Source: Olleya sp. Hel_I_94 (lineage in GTDB: Bacteria > Bacteroidota > Bacteroidia > Flavobacteriales > Flavobacteriaceae). From it: a stretch of 64,000 bases of DNA. Shown in pieces: positions 7,395-16,194 of this stretch. The notes under the pieces were generated by a model. The model was not told the origin of the DNA. It searched no databases and worked only from the letters and a program-made list of their open reading frames with translations. Position numbers and translations under genes: made by a program. The stretch covers positions 1,865,001 to 1,929,000 of the forward strand of contig NZ_VISI01000002.1 of NCBI RefSeq assembly GCF_007827365.1, given 5' to 3'. How positions within the stretch are numbered: the first letter of the stretch is position 1; each line of letters begins with the position of its first letter.

Positions 7395-8369
7395 ATGCAC
7401 AGCAACTTGCCTTACAAAACTAAACAATTCTTTTTTGTACTTATTAAATTAAGTATAGTTGTTGGTGCATTTTATTTTATCTACCAAAAACTACTTTATA
7501 ATGACACTTTAAATTTTAGTCATTTTATTCACTTTTTAAACCAAAACAAACTGTTTAGTCTAAAAAACATAGTGATTTTAAGTTTTTTAAGTGGTTTAAA
7601 CTGGTTTATAGAAATTATAAAATGGCGTTTTTTAGTATCCAAACTTAAGGTTCTGTCGGTTTTTGAAGCTTCAGAGCAAAGTTTAGGTGCCTTAACAGCA
7701 TCTTTATTAACACCTAACCGTATTGGAGAATATGGTGCCAAAGCCATTTACTACCCAAAAGCGCACCGAAAACGCATATTACTAATCAATTTAATTAGTA
7801 ATATGATGCAAATGGGTATTACGGTTATTTTAGGCGTTATTGGTTTTATTTTATACCATAATACGTATGACACAACTATTGATTTTATTAAAATATCAAG
7901 AGGGTTACTTATAGTTATCACTATTATTATGATAACACTACTTGTATTAAAACAAAGCACGTATAAATTAAAGGGGTTTTCTATTCAAAAAATAACAAAT
8001 TATATCAAAACACTAGGTTTACCATACATTACAATTGGCTTAGTACTATCGTTATTACGATATATAATATTCTCTTTTCAGTTTTATTATATTTTAATCC
8101 TTTTAGGAATTGAAATAAGTTATCCTAATGCTATGGTAATAATTACAACACTGTATTTACTAACATCTATTATTCCGACAATTTCAATTTTTGATGTGGT
8201 TATAAAAGGAAGCGTTGCCATTTATTTATTTGGATTTGCTAACATTGCAGAACTTCCTGTTTTAAGCTGTGCGTTAATTATGTGGTGTCTTAATTTTGCA
8301 TTACCAAGCCTAATTGGAAGCTATTTTGTTTTACGCTTTAATCCAATAAAAACCAACGTTAAATGCTAA
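7395..8369 (+). CDS. LPG-synthase-type transmembrane protein (flippase-like, UPF0104)
   Basis: 324 residues with about seven or eight hydrophobic helices. It resembles the membrane domain of lysylphosphatidylglycerol synthase (MprF) without the soluble aminoacyl-transferase half. The conserved stretch LGALTASLLTPNRIGEYGAKAIYYPK (partly quoted; residues about 96-121) fits the family's loop. Related proteins are thought to move lipids or glycolipids. The stop overlaps the start of the following GT2 gene by 7 bp, suggesting that the pair build and move one glycolipid. The gene is divergent from the beta-barrel gene at 6716-7345. Confidence 0.85.
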   Translation: MHSNLPYKTKQFFFVLIKLSIVVGAFYFIYQKLLYNDTLNFSHFIHFLNQNKLFSLKNIVILSFLSGLNWFIEIIKWRFLVSKLKVLSVFEASEQSLGALTASLLTPNRIGEYGAKAIYYPKAHRKRILLINLISNMMQMGITVILGVIGFILYHNTYDTTIDFIKISRGLLIVITIIMITLLVLKQSTYKLKGFSIQKITNYIKTLGLPYITIGLVLSLLRYIIFSFQFYYILILLGIEISYPNAMVIITTLYLLTSIIPTISIFDVVIKGSVAIYLFGFANIAELPVLSCALIMWCLNFALPSLIGSYFVLRFNPIKTNVKC

Positions 8370-9496
8370 TCACCTTTGTAATTATTACTATTCTGTATCT
8401 GTTTTTAATAGGCTTTTTTGTACTAGGGTTTGATAAAGTAAAACAATTTAGACTACAAGATATTACTCCAAAGACCACGTTTACGGTAATTATTCCGTTT
8501 AGAAATGAAGCCGAAAATTTACCAGAATTATTAGACTCTCTTTTAAACTTAAATTATCCTAAACATTTATTTGAGGTTGTTTTAGTAAATGACGACTCAC
8601 AAGATGATTCGGTTAAAACCATTAAAAATCAACTATCTAATAGCCAAACCACTCAGTATAACATTAAAATAATAGACAATCAACGCGAAACAAATTCACC
8701 AAAAAAAGACGCTATAACATCTGCCATTAAACAAGCTAAACACCAATGGATTATTACCACAGATGCAGATTGTATTGTACCCATCTATTGGTTGGATAGT
8801 TTTGATAACTTTATACAAAGCCATACTGTAAAAATGATTGCTGGACCAGTATGCTATAATCAAAACAAAGGACTATTAAATTATTTTGAAACTTTAGATT
8901 TTTTAAGTCTAATTGGTGCTACCATTGGTGGTTTTGGCATTAATAAACCATTTTTATGTAATGGCGCAAATTTAGCTTATCAAAAACAGTTTTTTAAACA
9001 ACTAAATGGTTTTGAAGGCAATACAAATATTGCCAGTGGTGATGATATTTTTTTAATGGAAAAAGCTTTAAAAACTGATAATCAAAGCATTCTATATTTA
9101 AAAAACAATCAAGCTATAGTTACCACAAAACCGCAAAGTAATCTTAAGAACTTAATATCACAGCGTGTACGTTGGGCTAGCAAAACTAGTAATTACAAGA
9201 ATAATTTTGCCAAAATTGTTGGGCTACTAGTATTACTAATGAATGCTAGTCTTGTAATTGGATTACTATTAGTGGCTTTAGGACTATTTGCATTAAAACC
9301 TTTTGCTTATCTATTTTTTATAAAAGTAGCTATAGACTTTATACTAATTTATAAAGCCTGCCAATTATTTAATAAAGAAGAATTGCTTAAGCATTATTTG
9401 TGGAGCTGTTTTATTTACCCATTTTTTAGTGTTTATATTGCCTTTATATCTATGTTTACAACCTATAAATGGAAAAACCGAACATTTAAGAAATAG
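8363..9496 (+). CDS. Membrane-anchored family 2 glycosyltransferase
   Basis: 377 residues: one N-terminal membrane segment (about 2-22), a GT-A catalytic domain, then C-terminal membrane helices (about 285-370). Nucleotide-sugar motifs are visible: VIIPFRNEAENL, the VLVNDDSQDDS acidic motif, TTDADC (DxD-like) and the QRVRWASKT acceptor motif of processive-type GT2 enzymes. It probably adds sugars to a lipid at the inner membrane. It overlaps the flippase-like gene by 7 bp, so translational coupling is likely. Donor and acceptor are not readable from the sequence. Confidence 0.9.
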   Translation: MLITFVIITILYLFLIGFFVLGFDKVKQFRLQDITPKTTFTVIIPFRNEAENLPELLDSLLNLNYPKHLFEVVLVNDDSQDDSVKTIKNQLSNSQTTQYNIKIIDNQRETNSPKKDAITSAIKQAKHQWIITTDADCIVPIYWLDSFDNFIQSHTVKMIAGPVCYNQNKGLLNYFETLDFLSLIGATIGGFGINKPFLCNGANLAYQKQFFKQLNGFEGNTNIASGDDIFLMEKALKTDNQSILYLKNNQAIVTTKPQSNLKNLISQRVRWASKTSNYKNNFAKIVGLLVLLMNASLVIGLLLVALGLFALKPFAYLFFIKVAIDFILIYKACQLFNKEELLKHYLWSCFIYPFFSVYIAFISMFTTYKWKNRTFKK

Positions 9497-9546
9497 CTTT
9501 TTCAGCCAAAAACATTTACTTTAGCATTAAACCAAACTACAGCATT

Positions 9547-10419
9547 ATGAAAACCCTAGTTTTATTTTTAGCCTTAAGCTTTACAACGCTTACTATTGCA
9601 CAAAACTCGTATACGTTTAATAACGAAAAAATTGAACTTAAAACAGAGGTAGAGGGTGACTACGACTTGTTATGGAACACCTTTGAAGGACGTTATCGTT
9701 ATTTTATTAAAGGTCAAAATGAAGTCTTAACAGAATTGACAAACACTAAAGGTGCAGACAATAAATATGATAATGCTTATCAAACTACTTTAAAGGCTAC
9801 AACAGGTCAAGATGCCTCCAAAGTAAAACTAACACTTTACAGTCTAAAAAATTTTATTAACCAAGCCAATGCATTAAGCGATGCTAGTTATACATATAAT
9901 AGCGATAGGCCAAAATTAAAAACTAGAGTTGGTATTTTTAGCGGTTTAACCAACCATCCTTTTGTGGTTAATCCAGACAATAAATCGGTACCCTTTTTTG
10001 GAGCAGAATTGGAAGTATTTCAGGACAATCCAACACCAAAACATTCTGGGTTTTTAAATATACGTAGTGCAGGAGATACTGACGATTTTAAATATAGCGC
10101 AACCCAAATTGCTTTAGGTTACCGATTTAGATTTTTAAACAAACCAAGCTTTAATATTTACGGACAAACTAAGTTTGCTACTTTTACTACATCCAAAACT
10201 ACTATTACCTATCAAGACCCTAATAATACGGAAACAATAATTATTGATGAAGTAAAAAATTCTGGGTTTGATGTGCCTTTAATTTTTGGTTTAGGAGCTG
10301 ATTACAAATTAGGAAATGGGTATATCACGCTTGTTGTGGATTCGTTATTTGCAGCTTTTATAGATAACGAAGGTAACTTTCCTTTGGATCTTGCTTTAGG
10401 CTATAAGTTAAATTTATAA
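9547..10419 (+). CDS. Hypothetical outer-membrane beta-barrel protein
   Basis: 290 residues with a signal peptide (MKTLVLFLALSFTTLTIAQ). The N-terminal third is a soluble-looking region (NSYTFNNEKIELKTEVEGDYDLLWN). From about residue 125 amphipathic strands alternate with short turns (RVGIFSGLTNH, FGAELEVFQ, QIALGYRFRF, NIYGQTKFATF, PLIFGLGADYKLG, LDLALGYKLNL), ending in the aromatic/leucine C-terminus usual for outer-membrane barrels. No named family is recognised. It follows the GT2 gene by 50 bp and precedes the YccA-like gene by one base, so all four plus-strand genes may share a transcript. Confidence 0.75.
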   Translation: MKTLVLFLALSFTTLTIAQNSYTFNNEKIELKTEVEGDYDLLWNTFEGRYRYFIKGQNEVLTELTNTKGADNKYDNAYQTTLKATTGQDASKVKLTLYSLKNFINQANALSDASYTYNSDRPKLKTRVGIFSGLTNHPFVVNPDNKSVPFFGAELEVFQDNPTPKHSGFLNIRSAGDTDDFKYSATQIALGYRFRFLNKPSFNIYGQTKFATFTTSKTTITYQDPNNTETIIIDEVKNSGFDVPLIFGLGADYKLGNGYITLVVDSLFAAFIDNEGNFPLDLALGYKLNL

Positions 10420-10420
10420 C

Positions 10421-11158
10421 ATGCGTTATTTAGAAAAAACTTCTAATCCAGCATTTACAAATTACTTTTGGAAAAATCAAAATCCTGCTTCTGGTCATAA
10501 AATGACAGTTACAGGTATTATGACCAAAACCTTATTTTGTTTACTAGTTATAACAACTATTGTTGTTGCCATCTGGAAGCTTTATGCCAACGGAACCAGT
10601 ATTAAATGGTTTGCTTCTGGAGGTATGCTTGCTACTATTGTTATTAGTATTGTGCTTTCTGTTAGACAACAGTGGGCTCATGTTTTAGTACCATTGTATG
10701 CTGTCGCAAAAGGCTTTTTTCTTGGTGGTATTACTGCTTATGCTCAGGCTAGGTTTCCGGATTTACCGTATCAAGCCATAGGTGTAACTATCGTAACCTT
10801 TTTTGTGGTTTTGTTTTTATATCAAACCCGTTTAATTGTAGTAACCAACACCACTAAAAGTGTTATTATTACCGTGTGCACGACTATATTTTTAGTATAT
10901 ATTATCTCTTGGATTTTAAGCCTTTTTGGAATTAAATCTTTTATTTGGGGAACCTCTTGGCTAGCTATTGGTTTTAATATTTTTGCAACCATTTTTGCCG
11001 CATTATCCCTTTTATTAGATTTTGATTACATAGAAAGACAAAAAAACAAAGCTTCCAAGTACAAGGAGTGGATGGCAACTTGGGGACTTTTAGTTACTTT
11101 AATTTGGTTGTATGTTGAGATTTTAAGACTAATGAAAAAGTTTGCTATTAGATTTTAA
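10421..11158 (+). CDS. Bax inhibitor-1/YccA family membrane protein
   Basis: 245 residues with seven hydrophobic helices after an approximately 35-residue cytoplasmic N-terminus (MRYLEKTSNPAFTNYFW). The segments YAVAKGFFLGGITAYAQARF and FNIFATIFAALSLLLDFDYIE are typical of the Bax inhibitor-1/YccA superfamily, whose members form pH-sensitive calcium leak channels or modulate membrane proteases such as FtsH. The acidic LLDFD pair near the end matches the family's conserved diaspartyl sensor region. It starts 1 bp after the preceding barrel gene. The specific role in this organism is not known. Confidence 0.88.
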   Translation: MRYLEKTSNPAFTNYFWKNQNPASGHKMTVTGIMTKTLFCLLVITTIVVAIWKLYANGTSIKWFASGGMLATIVISIVLSVRQQWAHVLVPLYAVAKGFFLGGITAYAQARFPDLPYQAIGVTIVTFFVVLFLYQTRLIVVTNTTKSVIITVCTTIFLVYIISWILSLFGIKSFIWGTSWLAIGFNIFATIFAALSLLLDFDYIERQKNKASKYKEWMATWGLLVTLIWLYVEILRLMKKFAIRF

Positions 11159-11167
11159 TAACCACCA

Positions 11168-11644
11168 TTAATTAACCCGTAAAACTATAGGTAATTTAAA
11201 CTGAGACTTTACCTGTTGTCCACGTTTGATAGCTGGATAAATTGTAGGTAGCGTATCCAGGCTATTAGTAATTATAGTTTTAATTTCTGGAATTTCTAGG
11301 GTAGTAATACTATCTATTTCTATAGCATTTATAACTAATTCTCCTTTTTCTGAAATTAATAAGGATAATAAAATTGTGTCATTTATATCCTGAGACACAA
11401 TAATAGTTTGTTCTTGCAATTTACTTGAGATATGATTAGCTAAGGTTGTCTCAAAACACTGTTTAGCATCTAATTTTAACTGTAAAGTATCGCAAGTTTT
11501 AAAACTTGGATAACTGTCTACTTCTTTCCAATTAAAAGTTTTGAGTTCTTTTTTTAAAATAGCTTCAGAAGAGGTCTTCTCTACATCAAAATATTGACAA
11601 GAGGCCAACATCAAACACAGTAAGAAAACAGCTATTTGCTTCAT
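11168..11644 (-). CDS. Lipoprotein with TonB-like C-terminal domain
   Basis: 158 residues. It starts with a lipoprotein signal, MKQIAVFLLCLMLASC, with lipobox LASC and C16 as the acylated cysteine. The rest resembles TonB C-terminal or energy-transducer modules used in Bacteroidota: SYPSFKTCDTL, CFETTLANHISSKL, ISEKGELVINAIEID and a closing RGQQVKSQFKLPIVLRV strand. The same pattern (xxCFxxxxxxHI, then 'G', then LPIxF) closes the BlaR1-like protein encoded 2 kb upstream, so the two domains are related. It is probably periplasmic and lipid-anchored. It is the last gene of the BlaI-led group. Confidence 0.75.
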   Translation of the reverse strand: MKQIAVFLLCLMLASCQYFDVEKTSSEAILKKELKTFNWKEVDSYPSFKTCDTLQLKLDAKQCFETTLANHISSKLQEQTIIVSQDINDTILLSLLISEKGELVINAIEIDSITTLEIPEIKTIITNSLDTLPTIYPAIKRGQQVKSQFKLPIVLRVN

Positions 11645-11702
11645 AATTAACTAATATAGCCGAAAAGTACAACTTTTTTAAATGACAGAAACTGGTATGT
11701 TA

Positions 11703-12404
11703 TTAATTTCTTTTAACTACAAACAGATTAGAATAGGTTGTATTGTCTTTTGAAATTTTTAATACATAGACACCATCCTCTAGTTTATCTACATTTATGA
11801 CTTCGTTTAAATCACCTTTAGTAAAGCGTTTTTTGTATTGTTTTACAAGTACACCATTAGTCATGTAAATAGCAAAATTATACTCACCTTTAAGGACCGC
11901 TTTAAAAGCCACATTTAACTGGCTTACTGCAGGATTTGGATAAAGACTAATATTTTGTTTAGATAAGGTAGTTGTTATTGCATCGCAGCACACTTCCTCT
12001 TGAACTACTTTGGATGATTTAGCACCTAATGTGATTGTTTTTACACTTATTTTTCCGTCACGTTGAATCGTTAACTTTACAGTATCAAAAGGCTGATAAG
12101 CTTTTACAGCATTCATAGCATCACCTCTTCTATTTACTTCTAAATCGTCTATTGCCAAAACTAAGTCGTAGGGTTGCAAGTTGTTTTCTGCAGCAGCAGT
12201 ATTATCTATTACTTTTAGGATAATAACACCTTGATCTGTTTTACTTTCTTTATCACATGGACTACCAAACTGAACACCTAAAAAAGCAGTTTCGTATACT
12301 ATTTTATCAATTGTGCAGGTTTGTTTACAATCATTAGCGGTTTGTGCATTTACTATACTTGCAAAACTTACTAAAGCAAAAATCAAGGGTAGACATCTTT
12401 TCAT
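11703..12404 (-). CDS. Secreted PDZ-domain protein with T9SS sorting tail
   Basis: 233 residues. A signal peptide (MKRCLPLIFALVSFASIVNAQ) is followed by a cysteine-containing linker. A PDZ domain spans about 40-120, with FLGVQFG, GVIILKVIDNTAAAENNLQPYDLVLAID and TVKLTIQRDGK. A C-terminal type A type IX secretion sorting domain starts near residue 152 (LYPNPAVSQLNV) and ends GVYVLKISKDNTTYSNLFVVKRN, partly quoted here by its key residues G, V, Y, L, K. It should be exported and attached at the cell surface. It lies 132 bp downstream of the TPR gene and 58 bp upstream of the lipoprotein gene. Confidence 0.85.
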   Translation of the reverse strand: MKRCLPLIFALVSFASIVNAQTANDCKQTCTIDKIVYETAFLGVQFGSPCDKESKTDQGVIILKVIDNTAAAENNLQPYDLVLAIDDLEVNRRGDAMNAVKAYQPFDTVKLTIQRDGKISVKTITLGAKSSKVVQEEVCCDAITTTLSKQNISLYPNPAVSQLNVAFKAVLKGEYNFAIYMTNGVLVKQYKKRFTKGDLNEVINVDKLEDGVYVLKISKDNTTYSNLFVVKRN

Positions 12405-12536
12405 AATAATAGAAATTTAATACATTTCAATATATAGTATTTTTCATACAAAGTTATTAATTATACTAATAAATTTGATTTTTGATATAAATCCTAGATA
12501 AAAATCCAATTATACCGATGATCTAACAATATGAAT

Positions 12537-13676
12537 TTATTCAGTTTTATTTTGAAATTTTTCGCTTTTGTACGTCGCTAATTTAACCTTTAATATTTCT
12601 GAATATTTACTGTCCGGAAATTGATTAATATACTTTTCAACCTCTTTTTGTTTAGCGTCAAGGTCTTTAAAATAATCCAATTTTGTAAAGGTCCTAAAAA
12701 AGTAATTAGACTCTGTCTTTGGATTTTCTTTTATTGCATTAGTAAAAGCCTGAATCGCTTGGTCTGGTTTATCTTGTAAATTGTACAAAACACCTAATTT
12801 AGCATACTGCTCATCCAAGGGTTGATCCTGCAGTTTAATTGCTTCTAAAACATGCTTTTCGGCTAAATCATATTCACGGATTTGTTCATAATTGATACCT
12901 AATAAATAATGATTATTAGCATCCTTTGGGTCTAACTTTAAAGCTAGGTCTAAATATTTTATAGCCTTACTGTAATAGTAAACTTTACCATAACAATACC
13001 CTAATTTTTCGTAAACAAACTTAGTTGTTTCGCCCAAATCTAAGAGTTTTAAAAACTGACTTATGGATTCATGGTACTCATTATTTAAATAGTATTTTTG
13101 AGCAATAAGTCCTATTAATTGCTTGTTATTAGGATAGGATTCTAACCCTTTATTTACATAATCTTCAACTTTTTTAAATGCTCTTTTTTGGAGACTGTAT
13201 TTAGCCAATTCAAAAATTACTTTTTGATGTGTTTGATCAAGTTGAAAGGCTTTTAAAAAATTATTCTGAGCAGTTTCAAAATCGTTTGAAGCATTACCAA
13301 CCAACCCTAAATAATAGTAGTAATTAGGGTTAGATTGATCTGCTTTTATTAGGTCCATCAAATGTTTTTTAGCTTGGACTAATTGACCATTTTGAAACAA
13401 TAATTTACTTAATTCAAACTTAAATAAAAGATTATTTGGACTATTTACTACTGACTTATTATAGTAGCCTACTGCTTGGTCATAGTTGCCTAAATATTGA
13501 TAGGATTTGGCTATTTTATCCGTATAATCTGCAGTATTATCTAACTGATTATAAAATTGGATTGCCTTAGTGTAATTTCCGTGATTATATAAACTATCTG
13601 CAGTTTCTAGAATGGATGTTTGAGCGTTAACACTAACAAATAAGAAAATACTGACTATGACACTAAAGGTTTTCAT
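12537..13676 (-). CDS. Exported tetratricopeptide-repeat protein
   Basis: 379 residues with a signal peptide (MKTFSVIVSIFLFVSVNAQ), then about nine tandem TPR units from residue 20 to 340, recognisable by repeated A-x-x-x-Y-x-x-A and N-P-x-x patterns (for example KSYQYLGNYDQAVGYYNKSV and LLGINYEQIREYDLAEKHVLEA). The protein should form a periplasmic superhelical scaffold for protein contacts. Its ATG abuts the stop of the M56/BlaR1-like gene (13676/13677), so it is in the BlaI-controlled operon and may be a partner of the sensor. Confidence 0.88.
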   Translation of the reverse strand: MKTFSVIVSIFLFVSVNAQTSILETADSLYNHGNYTKAIQFYNQLDNTADYTDKIAKSYQYLGNYDQAVGYYNKSVVNSPNNLLFKFELSKLLFQNGQLVQAKKHLMDLIKADQSNPNYYYYLGLVGNASNDFETAQNNFLKAFQLDQTHQKVIFELAKYSLQKRAFKKVEDYVNKGLESYPNNKQLIGLIAQKYYLNNEYHESISQFLKLLDLGETTKFVYEKLGYCYGKVYYYSKAIKYLDLALKLDPKDANNHYLLGINYEQIREYDLAEKHVLEAIKLQDQPLDEQYAKLGVLYNLQDKPDQAIQAFTNAIKENPKTESNYFFRTFTKLDYFKDLDAKQKEVEKYINQFPDSKYSEILKVKLATYKSEKFQNKTE

Positions 13677-14963
13677 TTATTTAATTTTAAACGCGATTGG
13701 TAAACCGTAAACAACATCTACTGCTTTACCTTCATGCATACCAGGTGTCAATTTAGGTAAATTATTTATTACACGATTGGCTTCTACCTCAAGATCAGGA
13801 TGTTCTGCTCTTGACATGACATCAATAATCTCTCCTGTTTTACTTATTTTAAAACTTACAAACACCTTAGTGATTCCTTTTTTTAAATCTAAATTATCAG
13901 CTAATTTAGTATTAAAATTGTTTAGGACATGATTAGATACTTGATCTGAAAAACATTTTTTTTGTTGGTCTTTGTCAACAAGCGTTTTACAGGCTTCAAA
14001 TAAAGGGGATTGATCAATAGCAGAAAATGGCAGGTCTACACCTATTTGCTTACTGTTGTTTACATCTAATGTTTCGGTCTGCATATTTACTATTGGGTCT
14101 TTGTTTACTTCACTTTCGTTGGAACAAGATGAATAGACTAACATTCCTAAAACCATAGGAATTAATAATAAATACTTAACTAAATGTGTCTGTTTCGTTT
14201 TTGATTTTTGTAACATAATGATTCGTTTTTTGATTAATGATTGATTGAAAAATGGATTGATAAAAGCATACGTTTTAACATTAAAAACTTGCTGTAATAA
14301 TTGTTGATAATACTCTGATTTATTGAATTCTACTGCATTTTGATCCGCTAAAAATTCGTGAATATTACTAATTCTGATTTGATATAAATACACTAAAGGA
14401 TTAAACCATAACACAATCTTTAAGACCTCAAACCACAACAAATCAAAGGTGTGTTTTTGTTTGGCATGTATCTTTTCGTGTTCAAAAACAGATTGCCTCT
14501 GAGTGGTTGTTAATGTATCTCCTAAAAAGATATAATTAAAAAAAGAGAAGGCTGTGTTTGTTTCTTTTAAATGGACAATAGTTAAGTTATGGTATTGGCT
14601 TTTTGGATTTTGATGGATAAGTTTTATAATCTTAATTAGCTTGATAATAAATAAAATAAAAATAAATAATGTGACCAATAAATATCCATTAGTTACTGTA
14701 AATACAGTATTACTTAACGCATATGTTGGTGATTGATTATTTAAATTCCCTAAAACTAATTCTGGTAATACCATTATAGATGATGTATCTATTAGGTTAT
14801 TAAACCCACTAACTTTAACTAAGGGAATAACTAATGACATTAAAGATGTAATTAACAAATACAACCTATTGTGACTAAAAAAAGTATCTCTTTTTAAAAA
14901 CAAATCATAGACTATTAAAAATAATAGCTGAAATAAAATACTCTGAAACAAATAACTTATCAT
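13677..14963 (-). CDS. BlaR1-like M56 metallopeptidase with TonB-like C-terminal domain
   Basis: 428 residues. Four membrane helices fall in the first 280 residues, flanking the zinc-protease motif H162-E-K-I-H166 (VFEHEKIHAKQKHTFD), and EFLADQNAVEF carries the third ligand region. After a final membrane helix (about 263-283) the periplasmic part lacks a penicillin-binding sensor domain and instead ends in a TonB-type module (about 310-428, closing KAVDVVYGLPIAFKIK). Such peptidases cleave or trigger release of the paired BlaI repressor. The start is 2 bp after blaI. What it senses is unknown; no beta-lactamase gene is nearby. Confidence 0.92.
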   Translation of the reverse strand: MISYLFQSILFQLLFLIVYDLFLKRDTFFSHNRLYLLITSLMSLVIPLVKVSGFNNLIDTSSIMVLPELVLGNLNNQSPTYALSNTVFTVTNGYLLVTLFIFILFIIKLIKIIKLIHQNPKSQYHNLTIVHLKETNTAFSFFNYIFLGDTLTTTQRQSVFEHEKIHAKQKHTFDLLWFEVLKIVLWFNPLVYLYQIRISNIHEFLADQNAVEFNKSEYYQQLLQQVFNVKTYAFINPFFNQSLIKKRIIMLQKSKTKQTHLVKYLLLIPMVLGMLVYSSCSNESEVNKDPIVNMQTETLDVNNSKQIGVDLPFSAIDQSPLFEACKTLVDKDQQKKCFSDQVSNHVLNNFNTKLADNLDLKKGITKVFVSFKISKTGEIIDVMSRAEHPDLEVEANRVINNLPKLTPGMHEGKAVDVVYGLPIAFKIK

Positions 14964-14965
14964 GA

Positions 14966-15325
14966 CTATTCTTTTTTATTAATCTCCTTTAATACCGTTT
15001 CTAACTCGTTTAAACTAATGTCATTTTTTTTAACAAAAAAAGAGACCATACTTTTAAACGAACCTTGAAAATAATTATCCACCAATTTAGTAATCGATTG
15101 ATTACTATAATCTTGTTTTTTTAAAACAGGAAAGTAAATATGTCCTTTTCCTTGTTTTTTATAATCTACAAACCCCTTAGATTCTAAAATCCTAACAATG
15201 GTGGACACTGTATTATATGCTGGCTTAGGTTCTGGTAAAAACTCAATTATTTGTTTAACATTAGCATTTTCTAGCTGCCATAAAACTTGCATAATATCCT
15301 CTTCTGCTTTGGTAAGTACTTTCAT
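14966..15325 (-). CDS. BlaI/MecI/CopY-family repressor
   Basis: 119 residues of the penicillinase-repressor family. A winged helix occupies residues 1-75, with KAEEDIMQVLWQLENANVKQII and the recognition-helix region YNTVSTIVRILESKGFV. A dimerisation tail follows, with QGSFKSMVSFFVKKNDIS. It represses its own operon until cleaved or inactivated through the adjacent M56 protein. Three 16-bp dyads lie directly upstream and a -7 box sits between them, which is strong evidence for autoregulation. The start is 2 bp before the M56 gene. Confidence 0.95.
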   Translation of the reverse strand: MKVLTKAEEDIMQVLWQLENANVKQIIEFLPEPKPAYNTVSTIVRILESKGFVDYKKQGKGHIYFPVLKKQDYSNQSITKLVDNYFQGSFKSMVSFFVKKNDISLNELETVLKEINKKE

Positions 15326-15333
15326 TTTTTTTA

Positions 15334-15398
15334 AACTAACTTTTTAGTTGAATGACTCAAATATAACTAAAAATATAGTTTAAACTAATTTTTTAGTT
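15334..15398. promoter_or_regulatory. Promoter with three BlaI-type operators
   Basis: Three 16-bp dyads of the form AACTAA-n4-TTAGTT lie at 15334-15349 (perfect arms), 15365-15380 (one mismatch) and 15383-15398 (perfect arms). Between the first two is a minus-strand -7 box TATATTTG (plus-strand CAAATATA, 15358-15365), placing transcription start near the first dyad. BlaI/MecI repressors bind such dyads. A bound repressor would cover both the start site and the upstream promoter region of the blaI operon. Confidence 0.85.
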
Positions 15399-15450
15399 AT
15401 AAAATTGTAACAATATTTCTTTTAATCAGTCTTATTAATAAAATAAAGAA

Positions 15451-15948
15451 ATGGATATCTTATTTAGCCTGTTAGGTTTAATGTTTATATTATTTGGATT
15501 GGCTGGCAGCTTATTACCTATTATTCCTGGTCCTCCATTAAGTTGGATTGGCTTATTGTTTTTATATATGACTACAGCTGTACCCAATGACACGACTTTT
15601 TTAGTAATTACAGGTATTGTAGCTATAGCTATATTTACTTTAGATTATTTTATTCCTGCAATTGGTACCAAACGATTTGGTGGTAGTCGATCTGGAGTCA
15701 TTGGAACAACTATTGGATTATTTATTGGCTTATTCTCGCCTATTCCAGGAGGCATAATTATTGGTCCATTTGTTGGTGCTTTTATCGGTGAAAAATATAA
15801 TAATGCTAATAATAATCAGGCACTAAAAGCTGCGTTTGGATCGTTTTTAGGATTTATAACAGGAACCTTATTAAAGTTTATAGTAGCTATTGTATACTTT
15901 GGATATTTTATTGCTACGTTTTGGGAATACAAACACCTAATGGTATAA
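15451..15948 (+). CDS. DUF456 membrane protein
   Basis: 165 residues, nearly all hydrophobic, with about five membrane helices. It carries the duplicated glycine-rich signature of DUF456: GLAGSLLPIIPGPPLSWIG near the start, and GVIGTTIGLFIGLFSPIPGGIIIGPFVGAFIGE (residues about 82-114, partly quoted) in the middle. The function of the family is unknown. It is divergent from blaI with a 125-bp gap, so the AACTAA dyads could also affect it, though the nearest dyad is 52 bp away. It is followed by a 12-bp hairpin. Confidence 0.9.
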   Translation: MDILFSLLGLMFILFGLAGSLLPIIPGPPLSWIGLLFLYMTTAVPNDTTFLVITGIVAIAIFTLDYFIPAIGTKRFGGSRSGVIGTTIGLFIGLFSPIPGGIIIGPFVGAFIGEKYNNANNNQALKAAFGSFLGFITGTLLKFIVAIVYFGYFIATFWEYKHLMV

Positions 15949-15952
15949 AAAG

Positions 15953-15982
15953 ATAAAGCAACATCCTTAAATGTTGCTTTAT
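15953..15982 (+). terminator. Hairpin after the DUF456 gene
   Basis: A perfect 12-bp stem (ATAAAGCAACAT / ATGTTGCTTTAT) with loop CCTTAA begins 5 bp after the stop codon. The U-tract is short, being part of the stem, so the terminator is plausible but not textbook; it might act from both strands. Confidence 0.6.
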
Positions 15983-16084
15983 AGTGTGTAAATGTAAATG
16001 CTATTAATCAAACAGAAGTTTGAAGGGAATGATTAACTTTATACTAAGTTATATAGCAAATATATATAATCTTACATTTACCTA

Positions 16085-16125
16085 TTGTGGTTAAAACCAC
16101 AACGTTACTGTGGTTAAAACCGCAA
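16085..16125. repeat. Pair of GTGGTTAAAACCAC-type palindromes
   Basis: TTGTGGTTAAAACCACAA at 16085-16102 is a perfect 18-bp palindrome. TGTGGTTAAAACCGCAA at 16109-16125 is a near copy whose centre is 24 bp away. They lie between two converging genes, 70-110 bp after the end of the LuxR-type regulator gene, so they are not at a promoter of either neighbour. They could be protein-binding sites or two RNA hairpins at the 3' end of the kinase/regulator transcript. A related sequence, GTGGATTAAAACCA, is found at 35563-35576. Confidence 0.6.
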
Positions 16126-16194
16126 GTTTTAGTAATACTAAGTTGTTTGAAAGATTTTTGACAGCTAAAAAAAACTAAAATTTAACATTTAAAT

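Noticed and set aside
13677..15325. Beta-lactam resistance locus
   Set aside because: BlaI and an M56 protein are present, but there is no beta-lactamase gene and no penicillin-binding sensor domain in the M56 protein.
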